DNA of 64,000 nucleotides. Origin: Archangium lansingense. Lineage in GTDB: Bacteria; Myxococcota; Myxococcia; Myxococcales; Myxococcaceae. The notes beneath the pieces are model-generated. The model worked only from the letters and a program-made list of their open reading frames with translations. It was not told the origin of the DNA and made no database searches. The position numbers were made by a program, and so were the translations under genes. How positions within the stretch are numbered: position 1 is the first letter of the stretch; each line of letters begins with the position of its first letter. Below are positions 29,201 to 37,171 of the stretch, piece after piece. The stretch lies in contig NZ_JAPNKA010000001.1 in NCBI RefSeq assembly GCF_026626635.1, forward strand, positions 7,626,001 to 7,690,000, written 5' to 3'.

Positions 29201-29643
29201 GACCAGAGGTCATAGGAATAGATGGGTGGCAGCTCCGGCTCGTTCAGGCCACGGAGCTGGTGGAGTTGGATGGCCGCCAGCACCGCGACGAGCACACCAG
29301 GGCCTAGCCGCCATGCCAGGGACCGGAGCTGCCCCTCGCGAGAGCCGCCATGACACGCGTTCCAGGCCAGTCCGGCTCCAATGGAGATTCCCCCGAGGAA
29401 CAGGTACATCCCGAGCTGGGTGAGTGTCCTGCCCTGCACCAGCATCACACCAAGGCCGGAGCTGACCACCAGCCGCCCCAGGAAGAAGAGGCGGGCCCAG
29501 AGCAGCACCCACCCCGCGATGACGAGCAGGAGCAGCCCCCAGGCCCGATCATGGGAACCCCATCTCGGCCGGCGGAGGAACCAGAGTCCCTCGAATGCCA
29601 GCAGAGCCGCGGTCAGCGCGACGACGATGGCGCTCTGTCCCAT
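26215..29643 (-). CDS. Large membrane protein with TPR domain
   Basis: A 1142-residue protein. The first 370 or so residues hold around ten hydrophobic segments (for example AIVVALTAALLAFEGLWFL and VVLGALLVLPWLIAMLLF), and one more follows near LLLATLPLTLVLLIA. The remainder is soluble, with TPR repeats (EKFREAIQLDPRFTLAHYSL, then QATNAFRTSITLNPQF and EYEQAINLDPTHVDAMLRYA). No enzymatic motif is recognised. It probably scaffolds an envelope complex. ATG 29643 directly precedes the first membrane helix. Convergent with the sugar-binding gene, 55 bp away. Confidence 0.75.
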   Translation of the reverse strand: MGQSAIVVALTAALLAFEGLWFLRRPRWGSHDRAWGLLLLVIAGWVLLWARLFFLGRLVVSSGLGVMLVQGRTLTQLGMYLFLGGISIGAGLAWNACHGGSREGQLRSLAWRLGPGVLVAVLAAIQLHQLRGLNEPELPPIYSYDLWSPPLLLWLCLCLAGCLLDLLRVRSLEGFAGLAAAFISVLALLSFGRAEFTESTSAHRWHLSWRLCLMLAFPLGLSLCSSLLLREFQRRRAWLRKGHHAALVASSWLMGVGLVALSLRGDGAHPWPCWAALAGMLALAVVVAARRLRSVELPGLSLPCRRVVLGALLVLPWLIAMLLFSSEFGMLFFLAGVLLIAFVLAETLLEGPLFRRIRHWRSFATKGSPEPGPEGRVTRPGWRTLVGEHLKRGYDWLSARKPLRLLLATLPLTLVLLIAANEVPNAGKTVIEPFVVTGLSAAQEQDEQAQALGQTLAESLTTALGDLEWVLQPEVMLQQPGDTHQMKQFGYASDMSGTSAAATQNLVLELSGGIKVPFRMLAAPIQEPMRALLGVNVIRSTLYEEQTRYILLARSSDGESWRVELDKNKLSKELSAEPKLADAVSRLTRALAFEIIRNDPGLKDIGITSSPEAFESFHKGVESWESFVRTSGYDSLGQAIEKFREAIQLDPRFTLAHYSLGIALQTDGQTDQATNAFRTSITLNPQFLPGQVALASMSFHSGPTGFLQRTTVASEPTPEPMMISGKTDARRSEARVLWQRIIQFPGHQLEKTQAYYGLCLLGFDAANAESHADLASQKRLGAYFYCKRAERVYRQLPPTWHTVSDIRESEAHVQGTLGMLFERPQFTEGNDGVRQECPLTEGEQPPPRVFPPWAERPRLLHFRMASRYYKNAAALSNDPLRKVSFQCGAARVAYQLGDEDPMMLLSKDANAHVFRADKYGDIVWAWEDIWYEKNRDEMISSAYHAALMEYEQAINLDPTHVDAMLRYAYNFWEWSFRFHNDRLGPSRLGPSQEEGQLAEKFARRASELSSSGDKIQWAMATSALGEVFLGQARPRDAIREIEKIDRSKFKHAIFDEFWWDLAQAYRCEAARLEEQGDSDEGRRWALRQKARSLLEQIRQNDQVREDKIFSNGEVPTGPALVCLQGAGSSSSSEGKRTPPGPT

Positions 29644-30190
29644 CAGCGACCCCCTCTCAGGCACTACATGCAGCATGCCTGGACGCATTCCGCCCCGTGG
29701 CCTCACACAGATGCGGTGCGCCTGAAGCCTGTGGGTCTGGCCTTCTTGTCGGCGCTCCGCCTCTCGCCCGGCGTGTCACCCCTTCGCGCGGTGACACGGT
29801 CCAACTGCTCGCCACCGGGAAACACTTCCGAGCCTCAGCGCTGAAGATCGAAGTCCTTCTCTTCCCTGTGGTTTGGAGGCCTCGCGGCGTGACCTGCCTT
29901 TCGCATCGAGCGGGAAGATGTAGAAGAAGCGAAGCCTCGAGGCGGAGCTGGAGACCGAGCCCAACCCATTGGCCAGGACGAGATAACGTTCATTGCCCCA
30001 CTCGAGTTCGAACGCCTGGTGCTCCTCCTCGAGCCAACCGCCGCATGGTTCCCCTTCATCTGCTTGTGATGCCGCCCGACCCTGACCTCTCGGGTAGCGT
30101 CTGGGCGCGGCGGGGACTCCCCTCAAGATTTCCGCCTGTCCGCCCTTGGGAATGGCATTGTCCTCTTTCAAACACAGGAGGATCTCATCC
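29644..30190. other. Intergenic stretch between divergent genes
   Basis: A minus frame (29776-30060) contains WLEEEHQAFELEWGNERYLV and LRFFYIFPLD, which reads more protein-like than a random shadow. It has no recognisable family and may be a decayed gene. Promoters for both flanking genes should lie here. Confidence 0.3.
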
Positions 30191-32065
30191 TTGAAACCCC
30201 TTCCCCTGCTCCTCGTCACCTCTCTCGCGGTCTCCACCGTGGCCCGTGCCGGAGACTATCGGGGCGCGCTCGCCATGTGTCAGAAGGATGCGCGCACCGC
30301 CGTACTCCGGATCCAGAAAGGCGGCCCCGCCGAGGGCGCCTCCATGTTCCGGACCGTCGAGGAGATGTGCATCAAGGGGAAGGGGGCCGCCGGGATGCGG
30401 GAACTGCCCGGGTACGAGGACGTCCTCCGGGATTACGAAGAGGCGAAGCGCCTGATGCAGGCCGCGGAGGATGCCGCGGCGGCGGTGAGCCCGGGCGGGG
30501 ACGCGCAGTCGGTGACCGCGCGCTGGGAGGCGAAGCCGAAACGCTGCCGGACCACGGACGACTGGGATGTGGCCGCGGGACTCAAGCCCCAGACCGGGGG
30601 AATCCGGCGCCGCACTCCCGGTGGCATCGCGTGGGGAATGTTCTTCGAGCGTTCGTGGGACAGCCGTTCGGCGAGCACCACCCCCTTTGGTGGTGGTTCC
30701 GGCCCGGATGACTACCTGGCGAGACTCGCCTGTGGTTATGACGTGGAGGGCGTGGATCCCTCCTTCGACAAGGACCGGCTGTGGGGCGGTCAGCTCCCCG
30801 ATGAGGATCCGCGCCGGCTGCTCGCCCGGGCGCTCCAGACGGGTGCACCCGACTCGCCCCGCAGCACGCTCCACCGCGTGGCGTTGATGTTCCACTGCTA
30901 CGCCTCCACCGGTTGGAAGGTGCCCGACCACTACAGCACCTATCTCTACTGTGACGAGGCCCTGGGGAAGACAGTCCCCACGCAGGGTGAAATCGAAGCG
31001 GCCTCCGAGGCCGTCTTCCCCGGGCGTGCCTGGGAGAAGGTCAACCTCGTGTACGCCGCGCAACGCACGCTCGAGGCCAAGAAGGAGGTGGATGTCGCCT
31101 TCACGCAGGCTGAGTCCCAGGCCCCGCGGATGAAGGCCATCTTCCGCGGCTCGGCCGACGCGGCGCGCCGCGAGCACGCCGAGTTCCTCACGCGCTACGC
31201 GGAGGAGCTGCGAACGCTGGAGCCCATGACGGCCGAGGCGCTGCGGCGCGGGGCTCACGAGCAGATGCCCGCCGACTGCGTGGAGAAGCTGCTCCCCCTG
31301 CGCGCCAGACTCGAGGCCGAGCTCCAGCCGAAGGATGAAGCGGGAGTGCAGGCGCTGCGCACCGGCCATTCTCTCGGCTTCCAGATCACCGAGGCACTCA
31401 CCGCCTGCTACCTGGCACGCGGCCACCTCGCACGCGCGAAGCTGGAGGCGGAGAGTCTCATGAAGGGCTCGCGCCGGGTGACCGAGGAGGAGAAGGTCTT
31501 CCACGCACGCCTGGGTGCGCAGTGGCAGGCCAAACGAGACCTGCCGACGAAGGAGCAGCGCGTGCAGGCCATCCCCAACTGGGAGTCCGTCGAGGACTAC
31601 CCCCAGGTACCCGAGACCGAGATCGCCTCGAACGACCTGATGGAGCAGGTGCGGCACATGGAGGCCTCCATCAACACCATCGGCGATGTCCGGGGCATGC
31701 TCGCGGTCGTGGTGTCGAAGCGCGAGACCCCGGAAGGCGTGTGGATCACCTTCAAGAAGTTCACGAGCACCTACCGCGAGATGGAGTGCCGGGACACCAA
31801 CGAGATCGTGCGCCTCAGCTTCGTGGGCCGCAGCGTCCATCCCGTCTACCGCAAGGAGTGCAAGGAGGTCGGGCCCTTGCGGAAGCACACCGTCCAGGCG
31901 GAGCCGGTGCTCCTCTCCAAGGAGGAGGCCGACCTCGTGCAGAAGGGCATGCAGCTCAAGGCGCTCGTCAACCAGAACAATCCGGCGGATTCGGTGCTCA
32001 CGGACCTCTGGAAGCAACAAGGGGCCAAACAGCCGCTGGTAATAGACGGCATCCGCCTGCATTGA
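30191..32065 (+). CDS. Exported protein of unknown function
   Basis: A 624-residue protein. The start is taken as TTG 30191, nine bases after AGGAGG (30176-30181), because it directly precedes a signal peptide (LKPLPLLLVTSLAVSTVARA). ATG 30152 is the alternative. The mature protein is helical and charged, with scattered Cys; no catalytic motif or known repeat was recognised. No clear operon partner. Confidence 0.7.
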   Translation: MKPLPLLLVTSLAVSTVARAGDYRGALAMCQKDARTAVLRIQKGGPAEGASMFRTVEEMCIKGKGAAGMRELPGYEDVLRDYEEAKRLMQAAEDAAAAVSPGGDAQSVTARWEAKPKRCRTTDDWDVAAGLKPQTGGIRRRTPGGIAWGMFFERSWDSRSASTTPFGGGSGPDDYLARLACGYDVEGVDPSFDKDRLWGGQLPDEDPRRLLARALQTGAPDSPRSTLHRVALMFHCYASTGWKVPDHYSTYLYCDEALGKTVPTQGEIEAASEAVFPGRAWEKVNLVYAAQRTLEAKKEVDVAFTQAESQAPRMKAIFRGSADAARREHAEFLTRYAEELRTLEPMTAEALRRGAHEQMPADCVEKLLPLRARLEAELQPKDEAGVQALRTGHSLGFQITEALTACYLARGHLARAKLEAESLMKGSRRVTEEEKVFHARLGAQWQAKRDLPTKEQRVQAIPNWESVEDYPQVPETEIASNDLMEQVRHMEASINTIGDVRGMLAVVVSKRETPEGVWITFKKFTSTYREMECRDTNEIVRLSFVGRSVHPVYRKECKEVGPLRKHTVQAEPVLLSKEEADLVQKGMQLKALVNQNNPADSVLTDLWKQQGAKQPLVIDGIRLH

Positions 32066-32146
32066 GGGCGGAGGCCGCGGAAACACGCGGCGGGAGTGGA
32101 CTCTTGCGGCTTCGGCTCCGCTCCTACGACATCGCGTTATGCAGGC

Positions 32147-32464
32147 GTGGTGAGCGTCAGTTCCATTCTTCGACCTCCCGACCCACGCTATATCTGGATA
32201 CTGGCTTGCTGTCTGGCAGGTCTTCCCGCGCTCGCACAGACCGTGGTGAGCGATCCACCCCCTGAGTCCATCTTCGAGATCGATCTCTACTACAACGATA
32301 CTCCTTCCCGCCTCGTGTCGTGCCGGCTCGTGTCGCGCGAATTCTTTGACACCCTCTCGCCGCTCGGCTGCCCCTGCACCCTCAAGCTGTGGGAAGCACA
32401 GGGGCCTCGTACCGTCACCCTCGGGAACGTCACCTTCCCGGGGAGCCAGCAGGCGGCGCCCTGA
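32147..32464 (+). CDS. Small hypothetical exported protein (uncertain)
   Basis: A 105-residue frame from GTG 32147 with a hydrophobic signal-like stretch (IWILACCLAGLPALAQ) and a mature part containing three Cys. The coding sequence includes an arm of the dispersed repeat (32338-32353, translated SREFFDT). No family recognised; it may be a decayed gene or spurious. Confidence 0.35.
   Translation: MVSVSSILRPPDPRYIWILACCLAGLPALAQTVVSDPPPESIFEIDLYYNDTPSRLVSCRLVSREFFDTLSPLGCPCTLKLWEAQGPRTVTLGNVTFPGSQQAAP
32338..32353. repeat. Single arm of the GTGTCAGAC repeat family
   Basis: CGAATTCTTTGACACC matches the right arm of the unit at 5288-5303 (ACGAGTTCTTTGACAC), here within a small open frame. Confidence 0.35.
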
Positions 32465-32492
32465 TCCCGGCCACGGCGAGCAGGGCCGAGCC

Positions 32493-33257
32493 TCAAGGGG
32501 TGGAGCGCCCGCCGATCTCCGGGAAGCGCTCGTAGGCCCGTTTTAGCGCGTCCAGGTGGGCGGGGTTGTCCAGGTCGAGCGGCGCATCAGTGAGCCGCAC
32601 AACCCACCCGTCGGTCGCGGTACGCCGTGAGCGCGAAAGCAACTCCGCGTCGCGGGCCGGGTCTGGGAAGCCGATTGTGCGTGCGGCAGCGGCCGACCAG
32701 TAGCTCAACCACCCGAGGCGATGCGGAATCTCAGGCGAGCGCATGGCACTAGGGGACTTGATCACCGGCAGCCCTCGGGGTGGAGGCTCCAGGTCGTCTG
32801 GCCGATTCTTCGTCTGGCGCGCGATGTCCACCCCCGCGTTGAACGGCGTCGCATGCCCCCAGAATGCGCGGGCACCCTCCGCTATGGCCTCCAGCACGTC
32901 CGCGGCTGCCGCGATGCCGGTTGCGTCGAGCGGCAGGGCTGCATGGACTTCAAACTGTGCCTGCCCTCCCGGGGAGAGCCCCGCCGGGCTTTCCCATCCA
33001 GACACCGTTACCCGGTAGCTCTCGTCGCCATTACAAATGAGCCGAAACCCCCTTCCGGTCGGCCTCCCTTGGGCGAGCCAGGCCTCGCGCTGCGGCAGCC
33101 GGATTAGCTTCCCCTCGCGAGAAATTGTCCACTCCAGGCGTAAGCCAGGGAACGTGCGTTCCATTCCATGAACAACGGCCAAGGGGCGACCGTCGGCGCT
33201 CACGAGCGCAGGCGCGTAAACGATAATTCCAATGTCATTTTCTTGCGTTGCAGGCAT
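32493..33257 (-). CDS. Immunity protein, DUF5953-like
   Basis: A 254-residue cytoplasmic protein with RPLAVVHGMERTFPGLRLEW near the start and LGWLSYWSAAAARTIGFPDP toward the end, resembling a myxobacterial family (DUF5953) often found beside toxins. It begins one base after the stop of the nuclease toxin gene at 33259. Its reading frame is intact although its partner toxin gene is split. Predicted to neutralise that toxin. Confidence 0.7.
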   Translation of the reverse strand: MPATQENDIGIIVYAPALVSADGRPLAVVHGMERTFPGLRLEWTISREGKLIRLPQREAWLAQGRPTGRGFRLICNGDESYRVTVSGWESPAGLSPGGQAQFEVHAALPLDATGIAAAADVLEAIAEGARAFWGHATPFNAGVDIARQTKNRPDDLEPPPRGLPVIKSPSAMRSPEIPHRLGWLSYWSAAAARTIGFPDPARDAELLSRSRRTATDGWVVRLTDAPLDLDNPAHLDALKRAYERFPEIGGRSTP

Positions 33258-33258
33258 T

Positions 33259-34062
33259 TCAGCACCAGTTCATGACGACGATGATGCCCGTGAGTCGTGG
33301 CTCCGCGAATTCCAGTGCGGCTTTGTGCGCTGCGCTGCGCACGCCGACCTTGAAGTCAAATCCGCAGGCCAGAGCGAGAACGCGCTCGTGCAGCAGCTCC
33401 GGCACTTGGTCCTCAAGCACAATTCTCCGAAGTTCGGGCGGGTAGGTGTCGAAGTTGTCGGTCTTGACTTCCCAGAGCGTGCGCGTGGCCAGTTGCAGCG
33501 CGTCGAAGTTCTTCCCATTCACGAACACATCCCCGCCGGGGAAACTGTTGTTCGGGATTCTGTCGGCGCACTTGTCGTGCAGTTTATTACCGCCAAGGTG
33601 GTACGGCACTGGATCGGGCTCGCACCTGCGGCGATCTCGCTCCGAGGTCTCGGGTGGCTCCGGAGGAGGGAAATCCGGTCCTTTTGGCTCCGGCTTGGGC
33701 CTTTTTTTCGGCGAGGGTTTCTGCGGGGCGGGCGCTGTTTCAGACACGGGCCGCGTTTCAGGCGCGGGCCTTACCTCGGGGCGGCCCATATCCAGAGCAT
33801 ACGCATCCAGGGCCTCTTTTATGACGAATCCCACCACCACCACGCCCGCGATAATCACCGTTCCTACGACGATCTCCGGCGCCGCCAAGACACAGAGTCC
33901 GACGCCCACGGCAGCAGCACCCGCTGAGGCGACCGCGCATCGTCCCGTGGTGTCGTGAAACTCGATCTGGTCATGGTCGAGGGCATGAAAGCACCGCTCC
34001 GCCAGCATGGGCCAGGGCTCGGAAGCCTCTTGGACGACATCCACACAATGCACCTCATGCAT
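33259..34062 (-). pseudogene. 3' part of a split lipoprotein nuclease toxin
   Basis: From the natural frame (ATG 34062 is only an internal Met), this encodes the body of a toxin: a hydrophobic segment (about 45-85 of this part), a Pro/Lys-rich linker, then a domain LGGNKLHDKCADRIPNN ... FDALQLATRTLWEVKTDNFD. The spaced Asp and E-V-K fit a PD-(D/E)XK nuclease, as in DUF6310-like toxins. The lipoprotein leader is missing here and lies at 36616-36813, beyond the recombinase cassette. Joining codon CAA (34032-34030) after GTC (36636-36634) gives an uninterrupted 317-residue lipoprotein. As it stands the product would lack an export signal. Confidence 0.8.
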
Positions 34063-34082
34063 TATACCCCATTTCCGCCGAG

Positions 34083-34526
34083 GTGCAGGTGACCCTGCCA
34101 GGCCACCCGCTCCGGGGAATGCGGCTGCCGATTACTCGAGCCCTCCGCACTCAGGATGGCCAGCGCTACGTCGTTGTTGAGCATCCACGAGGCTGGCGCG
34201 TGCGGCTGCCCATCGAGTGGACGGATCAGGCGGCGCCCCTTGTGCCGCCACGTGTCGGTGGTCGCCAGCTCCGCATTTCCGTCTCGTCCCTGCTGAAGCT
34301 TGCCCGTGCCGTGCAGGTGGGCCTTGACCAGGAGGTTGAGTCACCGGCTGCTTTACCTCCTGCATCGGGCATTAACGTCAATCATGTCCACACTTCTGCC
34401 TCCAAAACCCGGCCCGCCCTGGTCGGCACTGCCCGTGGCGGCAAGAGGCGCGCTACTCGGCGCGTGGGCCACGCTCCTGCTCCAAGCGCTTCGCGCCGAG
34501 GCGGCAGGCGAGGAGGAAAGCGATGA
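34083..34526 (+). CDS. DUF5372-family-like protein of recombinase element
   Basis: A 147-residue protein from GTG 34083 with GQRYVVVEHPRGWRVRLPIE, the conserved core of small proteins that accompany serine recombinases in myxobacteria. The C-terminus is Arg/Gly-rich and basic, suiting DNA binding. It overlaps the recombinase start by four bases (ATGA), so the two are probably translationally coupled. No good RBS is seen, so the start may lie further in. It may act as a directionality or accessory factor; that is inference. Confidence 0.65.
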   Translation: MQVTLPGHPLRGMRLPITRALRTQDGQRYVVVEHPRGWRVRLPIEWTDQAAPLVPPRVGGRQLRISVSSLLKLARAVQVGLDQEVESPAALPPASGINVNHVHTSASKTRPALVGTARGGKRRATRRVGHAPAPSASRRGGRRGGKR

Positions 34527-36625
34527 ACGACAAGATTCACGTGGGCCACCTGGAGCGCCAAGCCGTCGTCTACCTTCGGCAATCCACACTCAGGCAAGTC
34601 CACGAGCATCATGAGTCCACTGCCCGCCAGTACGCTCTCCAGCAGCGTGCCCTTGAGCTCGGCTGGCCGGCGGAGCGTATTGAAATCATCGACGAAGATC
34701 TCGGCCAGAGTGGTTCGAGCAGCATCGGACGCACGGGCTTTCAACGACTGGCTGAGCAGGTGGCGTACGGGCGTGTCGGCGCCATCTTCGCGTTGGAAAT
34801 CTCCCGTTTGGCCCGTTCCTCCGCGGACTGGCATAGGCTCTTGGAGTTATGCGGCCTGGCCGATGTCCTCATCATCGACGAGCAGGCCGTCTACACACCT
34901 CGGGACTATAACGACCGGTTGCTGCTGGGCCTCAAGGGGACCATGAGCGAAGCCGAGCAGTACTGGATGCACCTGCGCCTGCAGGGCGGAAAGCTCTCCA
35001 AAGCCCGGCGCGGAGAGCTATTCTTCCGACCACCGGTTGGCTACGAGTGGGATGAGACGACGGGCCGGTTTCGTCTTGAGCCCGACGAGCAGGTACAGCG
35101 GGCTGTGCGCCTGGTCTTCGAGCGCTTCCGTTTGGAGGGCAGCGCCTCCGCTGTGCAGGGCTACTTTGCCGCGAACGGTCTGCGGCTGCCCGTGCATGAC
35201 CCACGCACAGGCGAACTGCATTGGGCTCCCCCCAGATACAGCGCCATCCGCCTGATGCTCCGAAACCCCACGTACGCGGGCGCCTACGTCTTCGGGCGGC
35301 ATGAGAGGCGGATGGGCCTGGTGGAGGGACAGTTGAGGCGGCAGCACAGCACCACGCTGCCCCAGGAGGCCTGGAAGATATGCCTGTACGACCACCACCC
35401 GGCATACATCACCTGGGAGGAATACATGGCCAACCAGAGGAAGCTCTCGGCCAACCGGGCCAACCATCATCTACCGGAACAGCGGGGGGCCGCCCGCGAG
35501 GGGGAGGCTCTGTTGCAGGGACTGCTGCTGTGCGGCCGGTGTGGCAATCGAATGAAGACGAAGTACATGGGCTCCAAGCGCTATGCACTCTACGTGTGCC
35601 GTCGCAGAGGCGACGACATAAAGGACAAGTGCTGGAGCGTCCCCGCCGCGGCCATCGACGAGGCCGTCGCCAGGCTCTTCCTCGAGACGGTACAGCCGCC
35701 GGAGACGGAGCTGAGCCTCGCTGTCACTCGAGAAGCCGAGAAACAGGCGGGTGAGCTCGAGCGCCAATGGCAGCTGCGACTGGAACGTGCCCGGTATGAA
35801 GCGCGGCTCGCCGAGCGCCGCTACAAGGCTGTCGACCCCGACATGCGAGTGGTGGCCCGGACGCTCGAGCGAGAGTGGAATGAGAAACTGAGCGAGCTTG
35901 GACACCTCGAATCCGAGTACCAGGAAGTCCTCCGGGAGCAGAAGGTAGTGCTCACAGACGAGGACCGGGCACGCCTGCTCGCGCTCGCCAGAGACCTGCC
36001 TCGTGTCTGGTATGCGAAGAGCACGACCCAGGCCGAGCGGAAGAACCTGCTGCGGATTCTGGTGCGCGAGGTGGTGCTGAGCCCCATCGAAGTTCCAGAA
36101 CCGATGACGCGCGTCCAGGTGCTGTGGGAAACAGGTATGGTCAGCGATTGGAATATCCCTCGCCTGCCGTACAACGCGCGGACGACCTCGCCCGAGGCAA
36201 TCAACCTCATTGGCAAGTTGCAGGGGAAGAAGAGCGACGAAGAAATAGCGGCAGAGCTCAACCGCCGCGGACTGCTCACCGGGCACAAGCGTCCTTGGGA
36301 TGCTCGGGCGGTACGCTGGGTGCGCAATCGCTACGAAATGTCCTGCCGTTCAGACAGATGTTTGCCAGAACGCAGAGCCGGTGGACTCTACTCGATACGT
36401 GGAGTCGCTAAGCGTCTGGGTGTTTCCAAGGACGTGGTGCTCATGTGGGTGAAGCAAGGGCAGCTCCGCGTTGCCGAGGGTGGCAGTCGAGGTCATCCCT
36501 TGTGGTTCAAGCTCGATCAGGCAACGAGTAAGCGTCTCAAGGCCGCAATCCATTCGGGCAGCGAAGCCGTGGAACTCCGCCATCCCGAAGAACCCCATGT
36601 AATGGAGGAGGGGCATTATGAGTAG
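34523..36625 (+). CDS. Large serine recombinase
   Basis: A 700-residue recombinase. The resolvase domain begins VVYLRQSTLRQ (catalytic Ser) and continues with EDLGQSGSS and ISRLARSSADWHRL. A recombinase domain follows (about 175-300), then a zinc ribbon (LLCGRCGNRMKTKY with two more Cys), a coiled-coil-like region (about 400-480) and a C-terminal MerR/excisionase-type helix-turn-helix (SIRGVAKRLGVSKDVVLMWV). The stop lies six bases before the right TGGACG. It presumably catalyses integration and excision of the 2.6-kb element. Confidence 0.93.
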   Translation: MNDKIHVGHLERQAVVYLRQSTLRQVHEHHESTARQYALQQRALELGWPAERIEIIDEDLGQSGSSSIGRTGFQRLAEQVAYGRVGAIFALEISRLARSSADWHRLLELCGLADVLIIDEQAVYTPRDYNDRLLLGLKGTMSEAEQYWMHLRLQGGKLSKARRGELFFRPPVGYEWDETTGRFRLEPDEQVQRAVRLVFERFRLEGSASAVQGYFAANGLRLPVHDPRTGELHWAPPRYSAIRLMLRNPTYAGAYVFGRHERRMGLVEGQLRRQHSTTLPQEAWKICLYDHHPAYITWEEYMANQRKLSANRANHHLPEQRGAAREGEALLQGLLLCGRCGNRMKTKYMGSKRYALYVCRRRGDDIKDKCWSVPAAAIDEAVARLFLETVQPPETELSLAVTREAEKQAGELERQWQLRLERARYEARLAERRYKAVDPDMRVVARTLEREWNEKLSELGHLESEYQEVLREQKVVLTDEDRARLLALARDLPRVWYAKSTTQAERKNLLRILVREVVLSPIEVPEPMTRVQVLWETGMVSDWNIPRLPYNARTTSPEAINLIGKLQGKKSDEEIAAELNRRGLLTGHKRPWDARAVRWVRNRYEMSCRSDRCLPERRAGGLYSIRGVAKRLGVSKDVVLMWVKQGQLRVAEGGSRGHPLWFKLDQATSKRLKAAIHSGSEAVELRHPEEPHVMEEGHYE

Positions 36626-36813
36626 GTCACCTGGACGGCGCACCGCCCCCCGTCCGTCCAGGGCAGCGTCGCCGCTCGCTGGAGATTGGCGAGCCTCGGG
36701 TCCCGGGCCGCTGGCTCTCCTGGGCTCGGTGCCGACGTAGCGCAGGCTGCGACAAAGAGCAGAAGTGCGATGCACGCTCGGAAACGCATGGCCGGCTCGT
36801 GGGTCACGTGCAT
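36616..36813 (-). pseudogene. 5' part of the split lipoprotein nuclease toxin
   Basis: ATG 36813 (GAGGG five bases upstream; ATG 36789 is the alternative) starts a lipoprotein leader with lipobox LLFVAAC, followed by LQRAATLPWTDGGRCAVQ. After this Gln the frame enters element DNA and stops (VTYS, TAA). The leader and following residues match the expected N-terminus of the toxin whose body lies at 33259-34062. The promoter for the toxin/immunity operon should lie upstream, around 36820-37080. Confidence 0.75.
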
Positions 36814-37092
36814 GCATCCCTCAAGAATCAAGAACACCCGGCAACTGCGCTCCTGACGATTACCACCACTTCGTCTCTGCTGCATTCTGCTTGAGACCGC
36901 GTATCGACTCGGTACGTGCTTGGTGTCGAAAATTCTTGCTGCGGGGGGCAGCTCCCTCGGGCGGTAGCCATGACGCGTGTGGCCACAGGGCTGCCAGCAT
37001 GTGCCCTCAGTGTGCCCCTCCAGCGGGGTTAGAGGCTACACACGAGGGAACGGCATGGGACGGGGCGGGATAACAAACCCGAGGAGAATCAA

Positions 37093-37138
37093 GGCGATAG
37101 CGGGTAACTGCGCGTCCTGCTTGGGGTTTTCTATCGCC
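37093..37138. other. Inverted repeat GGCGATAG / CTATCGCC
   Basis: Perfect 8-bp arms (37093-37100 and 37131-37138) enclose 30 bp, immediately before the tRNA-end fragment. Might be an integrase arm site or part of the toxin operon's upstream region. Confidence 0.3.
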
Positions 37139-37144
37139 CTGCCC

Positions 37145-37171
37145 ACGGGTTCGAATCCCGTCGGGGACACC
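37145..37171 (+). other. tRNA 3'-end fragment, candidate attachment site
   Basis: ACGGG-TTCGAAT-CCCGT is a perfect T-arm (37145-37161), followed by an acceptor strand CGGGGAC, discriminator A and CC. No complementary GTCCCCG lies about 70 bases upstream, so the 5' part is missing. Such 3' fragments are typical scars of integration into a tRNA gene. It abuts the stop of the gene at 37172. Confidence 0.5.

Larger units (their letters stand above)
34037..36637 (+). mobile_element. Serine-recombinase element inserted in toxin gene
   Basis: A 2.6-kb segment bounded by TGGACG at 34031-34036 and 36632-36637. It contains only a DUF5372-like gene and a large serine recombinase. The flanks are the two halves of one toxin gene on the opposite strand, in matching codon phase. 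Near the ends, CAGGTGACC (34086-34094) and GGTCACCTG (36625-36633) are inverted copies and may be recombinase-binding arms. Exact ends are inferred from where toxin homology resumes. Confidence 0.8.

Noticed and set aside
33259-34062. Treating this frame as a complete toxin gene starting at ATG 34062
   Set aside because: It lacks an export signal, starts inside element DNA with no RBS, and its missing leader is found at 36616-36813 in matching phase.
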